A stretch of DNA of 64,000 bases from positions 3,348,001-3,412,000 of the forward strand of contig NZ_CP036348.1 of the NCBI RefSeq assembly GCF_007753095.1, in the 5' to 3' direction. Within the stretch, counting starts at the first letter, position 1; every line of letters starts with the position of its first letter. A program made the translations under genes and the position numbers. Shown piece by piece: positions 1-9,300 of this stretch. This DNA comes from Rosistilla carotiformis. Lineage in GTDB: Bacteria; Planctomycetota; Planctomycetia; Pirellulales; Pirellulaceae. The notes under the pieces were generated by a model. That model saw only the letters and a program-made list of their open reading frames with translations. It did no database searches and had not been told where the DNA came from.

Positions 1-77
1 CGTGGGAGAAGACGATCGCTGGCAACACGAGCGTTGATGAAGTTCTTCGAGTGACCAAAAGCGATCAAATCAAGTAA
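1..77 (+). CDS. Type II secretion / type IV pilus assembly ATPase, C-terminal end (partial)
   Basis: The first 77 bases read in frame (codons start at base 3) as a 24-residue tail containing AGNTSVDEVLRVTK, then TAA at 75-77. The pattern A-G-x-T-x-x-x-E-V-x-R-V-T is the usual C-terminus of GspE/PilB ATPases, which power pseudopilus or pilus assembly at the cytoplasmic face of the inner membrane. A GspF gene begins 8 bases later, which supports this assignment and suggests one transcript. The rest of the gene lies outside the window, so GspE cannot be told from PilB. Confidence 0.8.
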   Translation, partial: WEKTIAGNTSVDEVLRVTKSDQIK

Positions 78-85
78 CCGAACCT

Positions 86-1297
86 ATGGCTGAATTTGCT
101 TACACCGCGCGGTCGACCGATGGCCAACGCGTAACCGGAACGTTGACGGCCGGTTCCGAACGCGAGGTCTCCGCGCAATTGGCGGGCAGGAATTTGTTTC
201 CTGTCGAAGTCAAAGAGGTCAAAGAACAATCGGCGATGCAGTTGTTGGGAGGCAACGGCCGCGTCAACGGTCAGACGATGGCGATCTTCTACGCGCAACT
301 GGGCTCCTTGTTGCGCAGCGGCGTGCCGATGATCCGCTCGCTAACCCTGTTGTCCGAACAAGCTTCCAACAAAACGCTCAAGGAAGTCCTGCAGGATATT
401 AAGAGCCGCGTCGAAGATGGCGAACCGTTGGGGGAAGCGCTGGCCCGTTACCCGCGCGTCTTCAGCTCGATGGGGATCAACATGGTCCGCGCCGGCATGG
501 AAGGCGGCTTCCTGGAAGATGCCCTCGACCGCGTTGGCGAATTCACCGAACTGCAGGAAGACCTCAAAGGACGCACCGTCAGCGCGTTGGCCTACCCCAT
601 CTTCTTGTCCGTCGTCGGCACGGTCGTCGTGACGATCCTGTTGGTCTTCTTTGTGCCCAAATTTGGCGAGCTGTTTGCCCGCTTGGAAGCCAAGGGGCAA
701 CTGCCGTTGGCGACCACGACGCTGTTGGCCTTCAGCGAACTGCTGCAGTCCTACGGCCTCTTTCTTCTGGCAGCGGTCGTTGCGGGAGTCTTCTTTTTGA
801 AAGTGCAACTGGCGACCGAACCGGGCCAACTGCTGGCCGATCGAATCAAGATCAAACTGCCGATCGTGGGTGGGATCCTGTTGAGCCTCGCGGTGGCAAG
901 GTTTTGCCGCGTCCTGGGGACCCTGTTGACCAATGGCGTGCCGATCCTGCGCTCGCTGGAGATCAGCCGCGCCGCGGCGGGAAACCGGGTGCTGGGAATC
1001 GCCGTGGCCGATGCGGCCGAAAGTGTTCAATCGGGCGAAACGCTGTCGTCGCCACTGGCTGCCAGCGGCCACTTTCCTGCCACCGTCACCGAAATGATCC
1101 GCGTCGCCGAAGAATCCAATACGCTGGACAACGTGTTGATTCAGATCGCCGACGGATTGGAAAAACGGACCTTCCGCCGCTTGGATCTGTTTGTCCGGCT
1201 GCTCGAACCGGTGATGCTGCTGGTTTTGGCCGGCGTTGTCCTGTTTGTCGTGATGGCGTTGTTGTTGCCAGTCATCAAAAGCAGTAGTGCCCTGTAA
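86..1297 (+). CDS. gspF: Type II secretion system F / PilC family inner-membrane protein
   Basis: The 403 aa product is the usual GspF/PilC length. It opens with the family signature M-x-E-F-x-Y-x-A-x-x-x-x-G and carries two T2SSF repeats (about residues 68-190 and 270-395). Each has the R-S-G-V-P / T-N-G-V-P motif, followed by hydrophobic segments near 165-195, 220-240 and 370-397. GspF is the polytopic platform that couples the secretion ATPase to pseudopilin assembly. It follows the ATPase tail by 8 bases, so the two are probably one operon; no pseudopilin gene follows, and thrS comes next after 281 bases. Assignment to type II secretion rather than type IV pili is inferred from family resemblance only. 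Confidence 0.93.
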   Translation: MAEFAYTARSTDGQRVTGTLTAGSEREVSAQLAGRNLFPVEVKEVKEQSAMQLLGGNGRVNGQTMAIFYAQLGSLLRSGVPMIRSLTLLSEQASNKTLKEVLQDIKSRVEDGEPLGEALARYPRVFSSMGINMVRAGMEGGFLEDALDRVGEFTELQEDLKGRTVSALAYPIFLSVVGTVVVTILLVFFVPKFGELFARLEAKGQLPLATTTLLAFSELLQSYGLFLLAAVVAGVFFLKVQLATEPGQLLADRIKIKLPIVGGILLSLAVARFCRVLGTLLTNGVPILRSLEISRAAAGNRVLGIAVADAAESVQSGETLSSPLAASGHFPATVTEMIRVAEESNTLDNVLIQIADGLEKRTFRRLDLFVRLLEPVMLLVLAGVVLFVVMALLLPVIKSSSAL

Positions 1298-1578
1298 TCG
1301 CGGTTTGCTCTCGCTTGACGGCTGTGGAAGCAGGCGGTCCGTTGCGAATTCCCCGCCTCGGCCCGTCGGCGTCCGGGGCTTCCCAGCGACTACAAAAAAC
1401 GCGTGGTGCGCGAACTTTCCTAACGAAAAACCATCATTCCCCTTGGTCGGGATCGTCCGATTCCTAAGATTTGGCTACGTCGCTTGACGTGGTCGGCCGG
1501 TTCTGGACACTTTACCGATAGCGACGCCCTTTGTTTCGGCGTCATTCGATCTAGGGAAACTGCGCGGAGGAAAGCGTT

Positions 1579-3768
1579 GTGGCAAATATTTGTGTCAAAC
1601 TGCCCGATGGAACTGTTCAAGAGCATCCCGAAAACACCACGGCATTGGATGTCGCCAAGGGGATCAGCGACGGACTGGCACGCGCCGTCGTCGCCGCCGA
1701 AATCAACGGCAAGGTGGTCGATGCCTTTCGCCCATTGAGCGAATTGTCCGACGAAGCGGAAATTCCACTGACCCTGCTGACCAGCCGCGACCGTACCGCG
1801 TTGGATGTCCTCCGCCACTCCTGCGCCCACATCATGGCCCGCGCCGTGATGCGATTGTACAAAGGCGTTTCGCTCGCCTTCGGCCCGACCACTTCGGGCG
1901 GCTTCTATTACGACTTCGATCTCGAACACAAGATCAGCGAAGATGATTTTGCCGCAATCGAAAAAGAGATGAAGGCGATCATCAAACAGGGCGAGCCGTT
2001 TGAACGGTTCATGCTCTCTCGCGACGAAGCGGTCGATCTGTGCCGCGACCTGAATCAAGACCTCAAAGTCGAACATATCGAGACCGGCCTGAGCGCCGAG
2101 GAATCGGTCAGCTTCTACCGCCAAGGCGAATTTGTCGACCTCTGTCGCGGTCCCCACATCCCCAACGCTGGCAAGATCAAAGCAATTAAATTGCTGAACG
2201 TCGCCGGAGCGTACTGGAAAGGGGATTCGTCGGGACGCCAGCTCCAGCGCCTCTACGGAACCGCGTTCTTCGACAAGAAGGAACTGGCCGCTTACCTTGA
2301 GCAATTGGAAGAAGCACGCCGACGCGATCATCGTGTGTTGGGCAAGAAACATGGCCTCTTCGCCCTGAATCCCGAGGTGGGGTCGGGGCTTTGTCTGTGG
2401 TTGCCCAAGGGAGCCCGCGTGCGGGTGACGTTGGAAGACTTCCTGCGCAAGGAATTGTTGGGACGCGGCTACGATCCGGTCTACAGCCCGCATTTGGGAC
2501 GCGTCGAACTGTACGAAACCAGCGGCCACTTCCCCTATTACCGCGATTCCCAGTTCCCGCCACTGTACGCTTCCGAAGCGGGCAGCCTGTTGGACGCGAT
2601 GACCCAGCGTTTGGAATCCGGTTCGATTTCCAAAGACGATGAAGACAAATTGATCGCCGCGGCCGAAGTCCTGGGTGTCAACTTCGATGGCTACAAACCT
2701 TCGGCATCGGCCGACGACAAGAAGAGCTGGATTCACGGCTGGCAAACCGCGAACGAACGCTATCTAGTCAAACCGATGAATTGTCCGCATCACGCGCACA
2801 TCTTCAAAGCCCAACCGCGTAGCTACCGTCAGCTGCCGTTGCGGCTGTTCGAATTCGGAACCGTCTACCGTCACGAACAAACCGGCGAACTTAACGGCAT
2901 GTTGCGCGTTCGCGGATTGACCCAAGACGATGCGCACATCTTCTGCACCGGGGACCAAGTGGAAGAGGAGTTCCGTGCGACGATCGAACTGACCAAGTTT
3001 GTGCTCGAGAGCGTTGGCCTGGATGATTACCAGGTTCAATTATCGCTGCGTGATCCCAACAGCGACAAATACGTCGGCTCGCAAGAGAACTGGGACCGCG
3101 CCGAATCGGCGCTCCGCGGAGTGCTTCAAGATTCGGGGCTTTCGTTCGGCGAACAGCCTGGCGAAGCGGCCTTCTACGGTCCCAAAGCCGACTTCATGGT
3201 CCGCGATTGCATCGGTCGATCGTGGCAATTGGGAACGGTTCAATTGGACTACAACCTGCCCGAGCGGTTTAAGTTGGAGTATGTGGGGGCCGACAACGCC
3301 GCCCACCGGCCGGTGATGATCCACCGGGCGCCGTTTGGTTCGTTGGAACGTTTTGTTGGGATGTTGATCGAGCACTTTGCTGGAGCGTTCCCGTTGTGGT
3401 TGGCTCCCGAACAAGTCCGGATCCTGCCGCTCAGCGAAAAGTCGACCGACTATGCCATTGCCGTTGCCAAGCAGATGGAAGAAGCCGGTCTGAAGACAAC
3501 TGTCGATCTGAAGAACAGCAAAGTCCAAGCGAAGATCCGCGACGCTCAACTGGAACTGGTCCCGTACATGGCCGTCGTGGGACCGCAGGAAGCCGAAGCC
3601 GGGCACGTCGCCCTCCGCGACCGCATCGATGGCGATCTGGGGGCCATGCCCGTCGCCGAAGCGATCGCTCGGTTGCAACAAGAGGTCCGCGAGCGGAAGG
3701 TGCGGCAAGTTGTCAAAAGCAACTTCTCGCAGATCGAAGACGACGGACGCGAACGCTTCGAAGGCTAG
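1579..3768 (+). CDS. thrS: Threonyl-tRNA synthetase
   Basis: This class II synthetase charges tRNA-Thr. At 729 aa it is longer than the usual ~640. Order: TGS domain (about 1-63); editing domain with HSCAH near residue 79 and the CRGPH motif near 190; catalytic core with the zinc ligands of MNCPHH (Cys near 401), [16 protein letters not shown] and IHRAPFGS; anticodon-binding domain (about 610-710). The first Zn motif is CPHH, where E. coli has CPGH. A stretch of about 65 residues at 330-395, just before MNCP, is absent from E. coli ThrRS and looks like an insertion in the core. The start is GTG at 1579, chosen for the GGAGG at 1566-1570 and because the TGS domain begins at once. A C-terminal tail of about 20 charged residues follows the anticodon domain. 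Confidence 0.97.
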   Translation: MANICVKLPDGTVQEHPENTTALDVAKGISDGLARAVVAAEINGKVVDAFRPLSELSDEAEIPLTLLTSRDRTALDVLRHSCAHIMARAVMRLYKGVSLAFGPTTSGGFYYDFDLEHKISEDDFAAIEKEMKAIIKQGEPFERFMLSRDEAVDLCRDLNQDLKVEHIETGLSAEESVSFYRQGEFVDLCRGPHIPNAGKIKAIKLLNVAGAYWKGDSSGRQLQRLYGTAFFDKKELAAYLEQLEEARRRDHRVLGKKHGLFALNPEVGSGLCLWLPKGARVRVTLEDFLRKELLGRGYDPVYSPHLGRVELYETSGHFPYYRDSQFPPLYASEAGSLLDAMTQRLESGSISKDDEDKLIAAAEVLGVNFDGYKPSASADDKKSWIHGWQTANERYLVKPMNCPHHAHIFKAQPRSYRQLPLRLFEFGTVYRHEQTGELNGMLRVRGLTQDDAHIFCTGDQVEEEFRATIELTKFVLESVGLDDYQVQLSLRDPNSDKYVGSQENWDRAESALRGVLQDSGLSFGEQPGEAAFYGPKADFMVRDCIGRSWQLGTVQLDYNLPERFKLEYVGADNAAHRPVMIHRAPFGSLERFVGMLIEHFAGAFPLWLAPEQVRILPLSEKSTDYAIAVAKQMEEAGLKTTVDLKNSKVQAKIRDAQLELVPYMAVVGPQEAEAGHVALRDRIDGDLGAMPVAEAIARLQQEVRERKVRQVVKSNFSQIEDDGRERFEG

Positions 3769-4341
3769 CCGCCACAAGCGGCGATGGCACCCACGCAGCG
3801 CGATGACCCCCAAAATCATCGCGCCGCGTCCCCGCCTCGGCGAGGCAAGCAAGCTCTCCGCTTGAAATCCCGCTCCGAATTGGGCACGCGACTCACCAGT
3901 CGCATCACGCGGTCTGTCGAAGGCCCCGGAAAACCAACCGCGATTGCGCGTCGAAAGGTTTCTCGCATGGAATCCTCAATGCCCCCGTCGGCGCTCGCGC
4001 GTCGCATTCGACCGGGCGGAGGATTATCGACAGCACGCTTTCGACATTCACGGCCACCTCTCCCGGATCGGTAACGACCTCCGGTTCGCCAACGGCGACG
4101 AGGTGTGAATAACGGCGCATTCGCGTTTTGGGCGGTCACTCCCCCGCTACCAACTACTTATGGGAATCGGCGAGTTCACACCCCTTCGGAGTAAGCAGTT
4201 GGCAGATGCAGTCTCGAAACTCGCCAGGGTGAACATCAGGCCCGATTTTGCAAATCACGTTCCGGTCCCCCCGCTGTGGTTGGAGTTTGAAGAGCGTAGA
4301 ATCAGGCCCCTCTTGAACCCCATCTGGAGTGCAACGCAACA
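3769..4341. other. Intergenic boundary region with small hairpins
   Basis: I see no convincing gene in these 573 bases. The first part holds consecutive short inverted repeats: GCCTC/GAGGC at 3834-3846, CAAGC/GCTTG at 3849-3863 and GCGACT/AGTCGC at 3888-3903. Short open frames exist on both strands (for example 3905-4120 minus), but none resembles a known family or has a clear ribosome site. It separates thrS from the defence island and may mark an integration junction; no tRNA or clear direct-repeat attachment site was found. Confidence 0.5.
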
Positions 4342-5247
4342 TTGGCCAACGAATACGACAAACTCATTAAGAAGCTCGCGAAACTGCGAGTCGACCGATC
4401 CAAGGGCGTTGCACCCCATAAACCGCTGTTGCTGTTGGTCCTGCTTGAACTGGCAAAGTCGGGCGTGCTGTCGGATCGTGTGTTAACGCTTACACCTGAC
4501 CTTGCCTTTCGCTTTTCCGTTTATTGGTCGATCGTCGCCCATCGACGCTCACAACCGCCGGATGTTCGTTTGCCATTTTACCACACGGCGTCGTCCAAGC
4601 TCTGGACGACACACAAGGCGGATGGCACGGCGTCGGGGCACCGCGAATCCACTGCCTCGATCAGGCTGGCCGATCCCTTCTTTGAGGCCCTCAAGTCGGC
4701 GGAGTTTAGGCAGGCGGCCGGATACACATTGATCTCAAATTACTTCGAACACGCCGAGCAAATCGCGATCTACGAACTTGCCGGAATCACGCCACCGGAA
4801 GATTCAACTGCGTTGGACGATCTTGCGATCCAGGCGGACAAAGAGGCGCGAGCCGAGGGACGTTCGGCGCGTTTCCGCGTCGATGTCGTCGCGGCCTATT
4901 GCCACACATGCGCCTTGACGGGGTATCGGGTCACCACGATCACCGGTCATTCGATAGTCGACGCGGCCCACATCCACCAATTCGCCCGTTCCCGTAACGA
5001 CGATCCGCAAAACGGAATCGCGCTCTGTAAAAACGCCCACTGGCTCTTCGACCTCGGCCTCTGGAGCATCGACGACGACTACCGCGTGCTCGTAGCCCGA
5101 GACGCCTTTGATGAAGCCTGTCCAACGCAAGACTCGCTACGATCACTGGTTGGCAACCGTCTGAATTTGCCTCGCGATCAAACATTGTGGCCGACTACCA
5201 AAAACATACAATGGCACCGTACGAAGTGCTTCCTTGGTGCATCCTAA
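4342..5247 (+). CDS. HNH endonuclease with N-terminal sulfur-binding-like domain (predicted type IV restriction enzyme)
   Basis: The 301 aa product has an N-terminal module (about 1-135) with a pattern I associate with the DNA sulfur-binding domain of ScoMcrA/SprMcrA-type enzymes: L-x-x-L-R, then APHKPLLLL at about 24-32, a leucine-rich helix, L-T-P-x-L, and L-P-F-Y-H. The C-terminal part is an HNH nuclease: C-A-L-T-G near 193, then the D-A-A-H-I core near 209-213, NGIALCKNAH and the hydrophobic tail. Known relatives cut phosphorothioate-modified or otherwise modified DNA. That substrate is inferred from the domain, not visible directly. The start is TTG at 4342, just before the conserved region. 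It precedes another nuclease candidate on the same strand and the convergent three-gene defence operon. Confidence 0.82.
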   Translation: MANEYDKLIKKLAKLRVDRSKGVAPHKPLLLLVLLELAKSGVLSDRVLTLTPDLAFRFSVYWSIVAHRRSQPPDVRLPFYHTASSKLWTTHKADGTASGHRESTASIRLADPFFEALKSAEFRQAAGYTLISNYFEHAEQIAIYELAGITPPEDSTALDDLAIQADKEARAEGRSARFRVDVVAAYCHTCALTGYRVTTITGHSIVDAAHIHQFARSRNDDPQNGIALCKNAHWLFDLGLWSIDDDYRVLVARDAFDEACPTQDSLRSLVGNRLNLPRDQTLWPTTKNIQWHRTKCFLGAS

Positions 5248-5346
5248 GCCAATTCCCTCAACTCGGTAAGTTTTCGTTGTCGTTCCAACAAGTGGCGTGC
5301 CGTTCAAACTACGCGTTCCCGAAAACAAAAACGAAAGCAAAGCACT

Positions 5347-6318
5347 GTGGGGACACTCACCCGATTTCTGCAAGATCGATTTGCCGAATCCTGTCCAGCA
5401 GGCTGGAGCTGCATGCACGAGATTGACGTGCTCGACGCCCACTGGCAACGCGTTCTTGGCTACTCCGCCCGCGCCGATGTGTTGCTAACGCGAGACGACG
5501 GCTCGCGAAGAATCTGGATCGAATTTGAGGTCAGCCGCGCCGATCCCGTAGCTAACCACGTCAAGTTCGCAACCTCACACCTTTTTCAGCCGCAGTCCGC
5601 CACCGACTCATTCGTTGCGATGGTCAGTCCTCACGTAACACGCGGTCGACGTAACCTCGCCGCAAACACGATCCTACTGATGCGGCGAATCGGTATGAGT
5701 GCATTTCAAACAGTGCTCTTCCCCACGCTCGACCCAGCCGAGATCAAACGCCTCAACCATCTTTCCGCAATCGAACTCGCAACCCACTCGCTTGACACCG
5801 CATCCGAACTCAAACGCGCACTCCTAGTTGCAGATCCGCTTACCATCACGGAAGGCTACCAACTTCACTACGCAGGCGACCTGTTCGAAGTCTTTTGCAA
5901 CACGCAGCGATTCAACGAAGAACTAACCACAACACACGGTCAATCTCTCTGGGGTAGGCGAACGATCAAGTACTTCGTCTACGACTCTCGTTCGGGGCTG
6001 TTCGCACCATCAAAGTATTGCGCCTACATCAATGCGTTGACTCCAACCAACTCAAGCCGTACGTCGCAGACTCCACTGATGTCGATGTCGCTTTACACGT
6101 CACTCGATGAAAGTGAACCTAAATTCGACGGCAACCTTGCCCAAACCCACCTCCAACGCCAACTCAACATGCGGCTCACAACACTGGAGCAATCACCAGC
6201 CATCGAAGAAGCTTTTGTTGCATGGCAAACAACCAAAACCAATCGTATCCGTACCCACCCTAAAGGCCCGCTGTTCTTGGTTGCACCAAACTGGTTTGAC
6301 AAATTTCCGTCAAAATGA
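5347..6318 (+). CDS. Putative PD-(D/E)XK-like nuclease of unknown family
   Basis: I do not recognise the family of this 323 aa protein. Near residues 42-58 it has a beta-hairpin-like A-D-V-L-L-T ... R-R-I-W-I-E-F-E-V-S. The spacing D...(E)-x-E followed by a helix with H-x-K-F resembles a restriction-type nuclease core, though the usual lysine of ExK is a glutamate/valine here. The C-terminal half (about 180-323) is unlike anything I know, with many Thr, Asn and Gln residues. The start is probably GTG at 5347; it lies 99 bases after the HNH gene. Its stop is only 3 bases from the convergent stop of the 1675 aa ATPase gene, so the two transcripts meet tail to tail. A defence role is inferred from position and the weak nuclease motif. 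Confidence 0.6.
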   Translation: MGTLTRFLQDRFAESCPAGWSCMHEIDVLDAHWQRVLGYSARADVLLTRDDGSRRIWIEFEVSRADPVANHVKFATSHLFQPQSATDSFVAMVSPHVTRGRRNLAANTILLMRRIGMSAFQTVLFPTLDPAEIKRLNHLSAIELATHSLDTASELKRALLVADPLTITEGYQLHYAGDLFEVFCNTQRFNEELTTTHGQSLWGRRTIKYFVYDSRSGLFAPSKYCAYINALTPTNSSRTSQTPLMSMSLYTSLDESEPKFDGNLAQTHLQRQLNMRLTTLEQSPAIEEAFVAWQTTKTNRIRTHPKGPLFLVAPNWFDKFPSK

Positions 6319-6321
6319 AGC

Positions 6322-9300
6322 TTAGGAAGGTGGATCAAGTTTTACGTGCGTGGGGTTACGGAAACCTTCCCGAAAGAAGAGCGCATTGTATTTTTCAAGT
6401 TGTTTCATACGATCTGCGGCACGTTTAGCTTGATCGGACGTTGTGATGTTCTTTGCCAAGATATTAGCGTCTTGGTCAGTCATGCGGAGGAGGAGATAGC
6501 TGGCGACATTGGAATACAACGCGGTATCAAAGTCTTTCGCTGATTGTGACGCAAGAATCAGCGAGATACCAAATTTCCTGCACTCGGCGGCGAGCTTTGG
6601 CAGTAGCTTCATCTTGCTGGCACGGTGGGCTTCGTCGAAGATCACCGCGTGCGTGATTCGATCTTGAACACCACGCCGGAACATCTCTTTGTAGACGTTG
6701 TAGAGTGCGAGCATTGCGACCGCTCGCTGCACAAGTTCGTTCTGCGTGGCATGGATTTGCAGAACCAATGGCGTATCGCTTTCTAGCAAACTGCGGACTT
6801 CACCAGAGTTGCTAAATATTTGATAGTCGTCGAGTTCGTCTAATCGAGCGAGTAAGTTCTTTTCTGGTTTCGGTTCACGCTTCAAGATGTTGTAGAAGTC
6901 GCGGAACTCCGGAATCGTTGGTGATTCAGTGTCACCGCCCCAGCCATGGCGGACGTAGGACTCTCGGATCGCGCTTCGTAAACTCTCCAGCTGAATGTCA
7001 CCGAGGTCTGGGAACATCGCAGAGAATACGTCCCGTAGCATTCCCGCACTGTCAACGTGTGATGTCCGAGTCACTGTGTCCAAATGCATCGGGTTGAAAC
7101 CGAGTTGCTCGTGATCGAGCAACTGAACGCCAGCCAGCTTCTCCGATAGTCGCTCGTCGATGTCGGGATGGTACGAGAAAACGATTGGCGTGATCGAGTT
7201 AGCCATCAACTGCTGACAAATGTTCATCACCGCTTCCGTCTTCCCCATGCCGGGAAAACCAACAATCATCAGGTGCGGATTCGCGGAACTGGCGACTGAC
7301 CAATGCACTGGCTCGTCGCTGGAATTTTCCAATCCGAATCGAATCAAGGCTGGGGCATTTTTCGATTCATCACAATCTTCCATTGGCTTGTCCAGCGTCG
7401 CGGAGTTGCCCTCACTCGCCTTCGCACCTTTTGAAGCGGAATTCCCCGAAATCTGCGGCGCTGAACTCTCGGACGAATTCGTCGCTTCATCGCGTGCCTT
7501 TTCAACCTCAACCGACTTCGACCGAGTGGGTTCCTTCGATTTTGGGGGATTAGGTTCCGTTGGTGATAGGGTTCGCTCGACGCCAACTGCAAGATCGGGC
7601 ATGGTAGTCGCACCGAACAGAACGATCTTTGTCGGCGATCCTGATTCGGAAATTGTTACGGGATCAGCATTCACGAACTCGGGGCAGAAAATGTAACCTC
7701 GGTTAGGAATCGCCGATTCCGTAAATTTGTAGTTGGCTCCGTCCGTCATCATGCGGTCGAGCTGTTGACGGAATCGGTCGTATTGAGTTTCGTCCAAATA
7801 ATGGCGGTAAGCCTTCTCAAGATAGAACCGCAGAGCGCGAACCAAACGGCTGCGACGAATCGCCAGCAAAGGCTCCGCGGCTTTCCCATCAAAATACCAA
7901 GCAACCCACGCGTCCCGGTGCACCTGAGTTTGTTCCTCGATTTGCAACGTCAAATCTGGCGAACGGGCCGCACGCAGGTTGCGGCGATACTTCACTTCCA
8001 CAAATGTGAAAGTCAGTCCACCCCGAGAAGGAAGCGAGACGTAAATCAAATCGGATCGAACCTTCGGAGCGGCATCCGGTGCCGTCATTGATGCGGCCCC
8101 CTTTTCCTTGGGAGCGAGATCAGGAATGTCGTCCACGGGCACGAAGAACCCGCGTCCAAGGTTCATCCAAGAAAGACTGTCATCGGTAGCGTTTTCGCAA
8201 TGCGAATGGACGAGCGCCAATGCCACCAGTTCACTGCTTGTGCTGCCTAGACTGGTCAGACGCATGGCGAGCCGCCCGCTAAGTGCTTTCAAATGCCGAA
8301 CCAGAAATTCACAATTCCTCCGACTCGCGCTCAAACTCATTCGCTCTAGCATTTCGTCAAGTAACTCACGAATTTCGTCAGTACGCGTTGTCGAAGTAAT
8401 CATCTGTAGACTGCCCAAGTCGTCGCGTTCGGGCACGCAGTCGATGACATATGTCTCGTAGATCGTTGGTTCGTCGTGCGGCGCGTCAAAGAACTCGATG
8501 CCCGCATTTCGATCAACCGTAATTACCCAGTCAGAAAGATGATGGACGACTCGAAGCATTTCCTGCTGATCGGCAGACAACTGCGTTCGCAGCACCGGCC
8601 AAACATCATCACCCTGACCCGCGAACCGACAAACACTCTGCATCACGGCTTTGTTCAGTTTTGTCAGGCGATCGGTCATCGCTCGCCCAGCCGGGTGCTT
8701 TTCTCCATCCGAATCAGGCGGCAACCAGCTCAGCCATTCTGCAGTCGGTTGGAACGTGAACGACCGTTGAGTGTTCGCAATCAACCCGTAGACATGCAGC
8801 GGAGCGGAACTGGGCAAGGTGTCAAGCGGGACGAAATGGACGCTGGTGTCGAAGCTGTCAAATGCAATCGCCATGTGGGCCGAGGACGACGGTACTTTTG
8901 TGTTCTTCTTCGCCCAACGCAAACGCGGTAACGTGACTCCCCCTTTGTTCGATTGGCTCTCCAACATCCAACGGTCCCCGTCGGCGATGCCTGAAGCTCC
9001 AGTTCGATGCCGCTCGACGAGGTCAACGAGAAAACTGCCGGTGATATCCGAGTTTTTTTGTGCTGGAAACATTTCCAAGTTGAACCGAACCGGAGAAACC
9101 TCATCGTCACCTTGCACGGTTGACTTCATTGCAGTGCCCAACGCGCGGGCTACCGTACATCCGTCGCCCGGTCTCAATGCGTGAAGAAGAACGGCTCCGC
9201 CTGACGATTCACCCAAGTTATGGAACTGGATATAGCGAGAGATTTCCTTCGCCAACGAGCTACTCACTTGGATCCCCATTGAGCTGACATCGGGATCGTG

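Noticed and set aside
1420-2745. Minus-strand frame of 441 codons overlapping thrS
   Set aside because: Antisense shadow of a well-supported synthetase gene.
3905-4120. Minus-strand frame of 71 codons after thrS
   Set aside because: Looks somewhat protein-like but has no family, no partner and no ribosome site; kept only as intergenic.
4160-4486. Plus-strand frame of 108 codons before the HNH gene
   Set aside because: It overlaps the HNH start in another frame, its C-terminus is a Cys/Arg-rich shadow, and there is no ribosome site.
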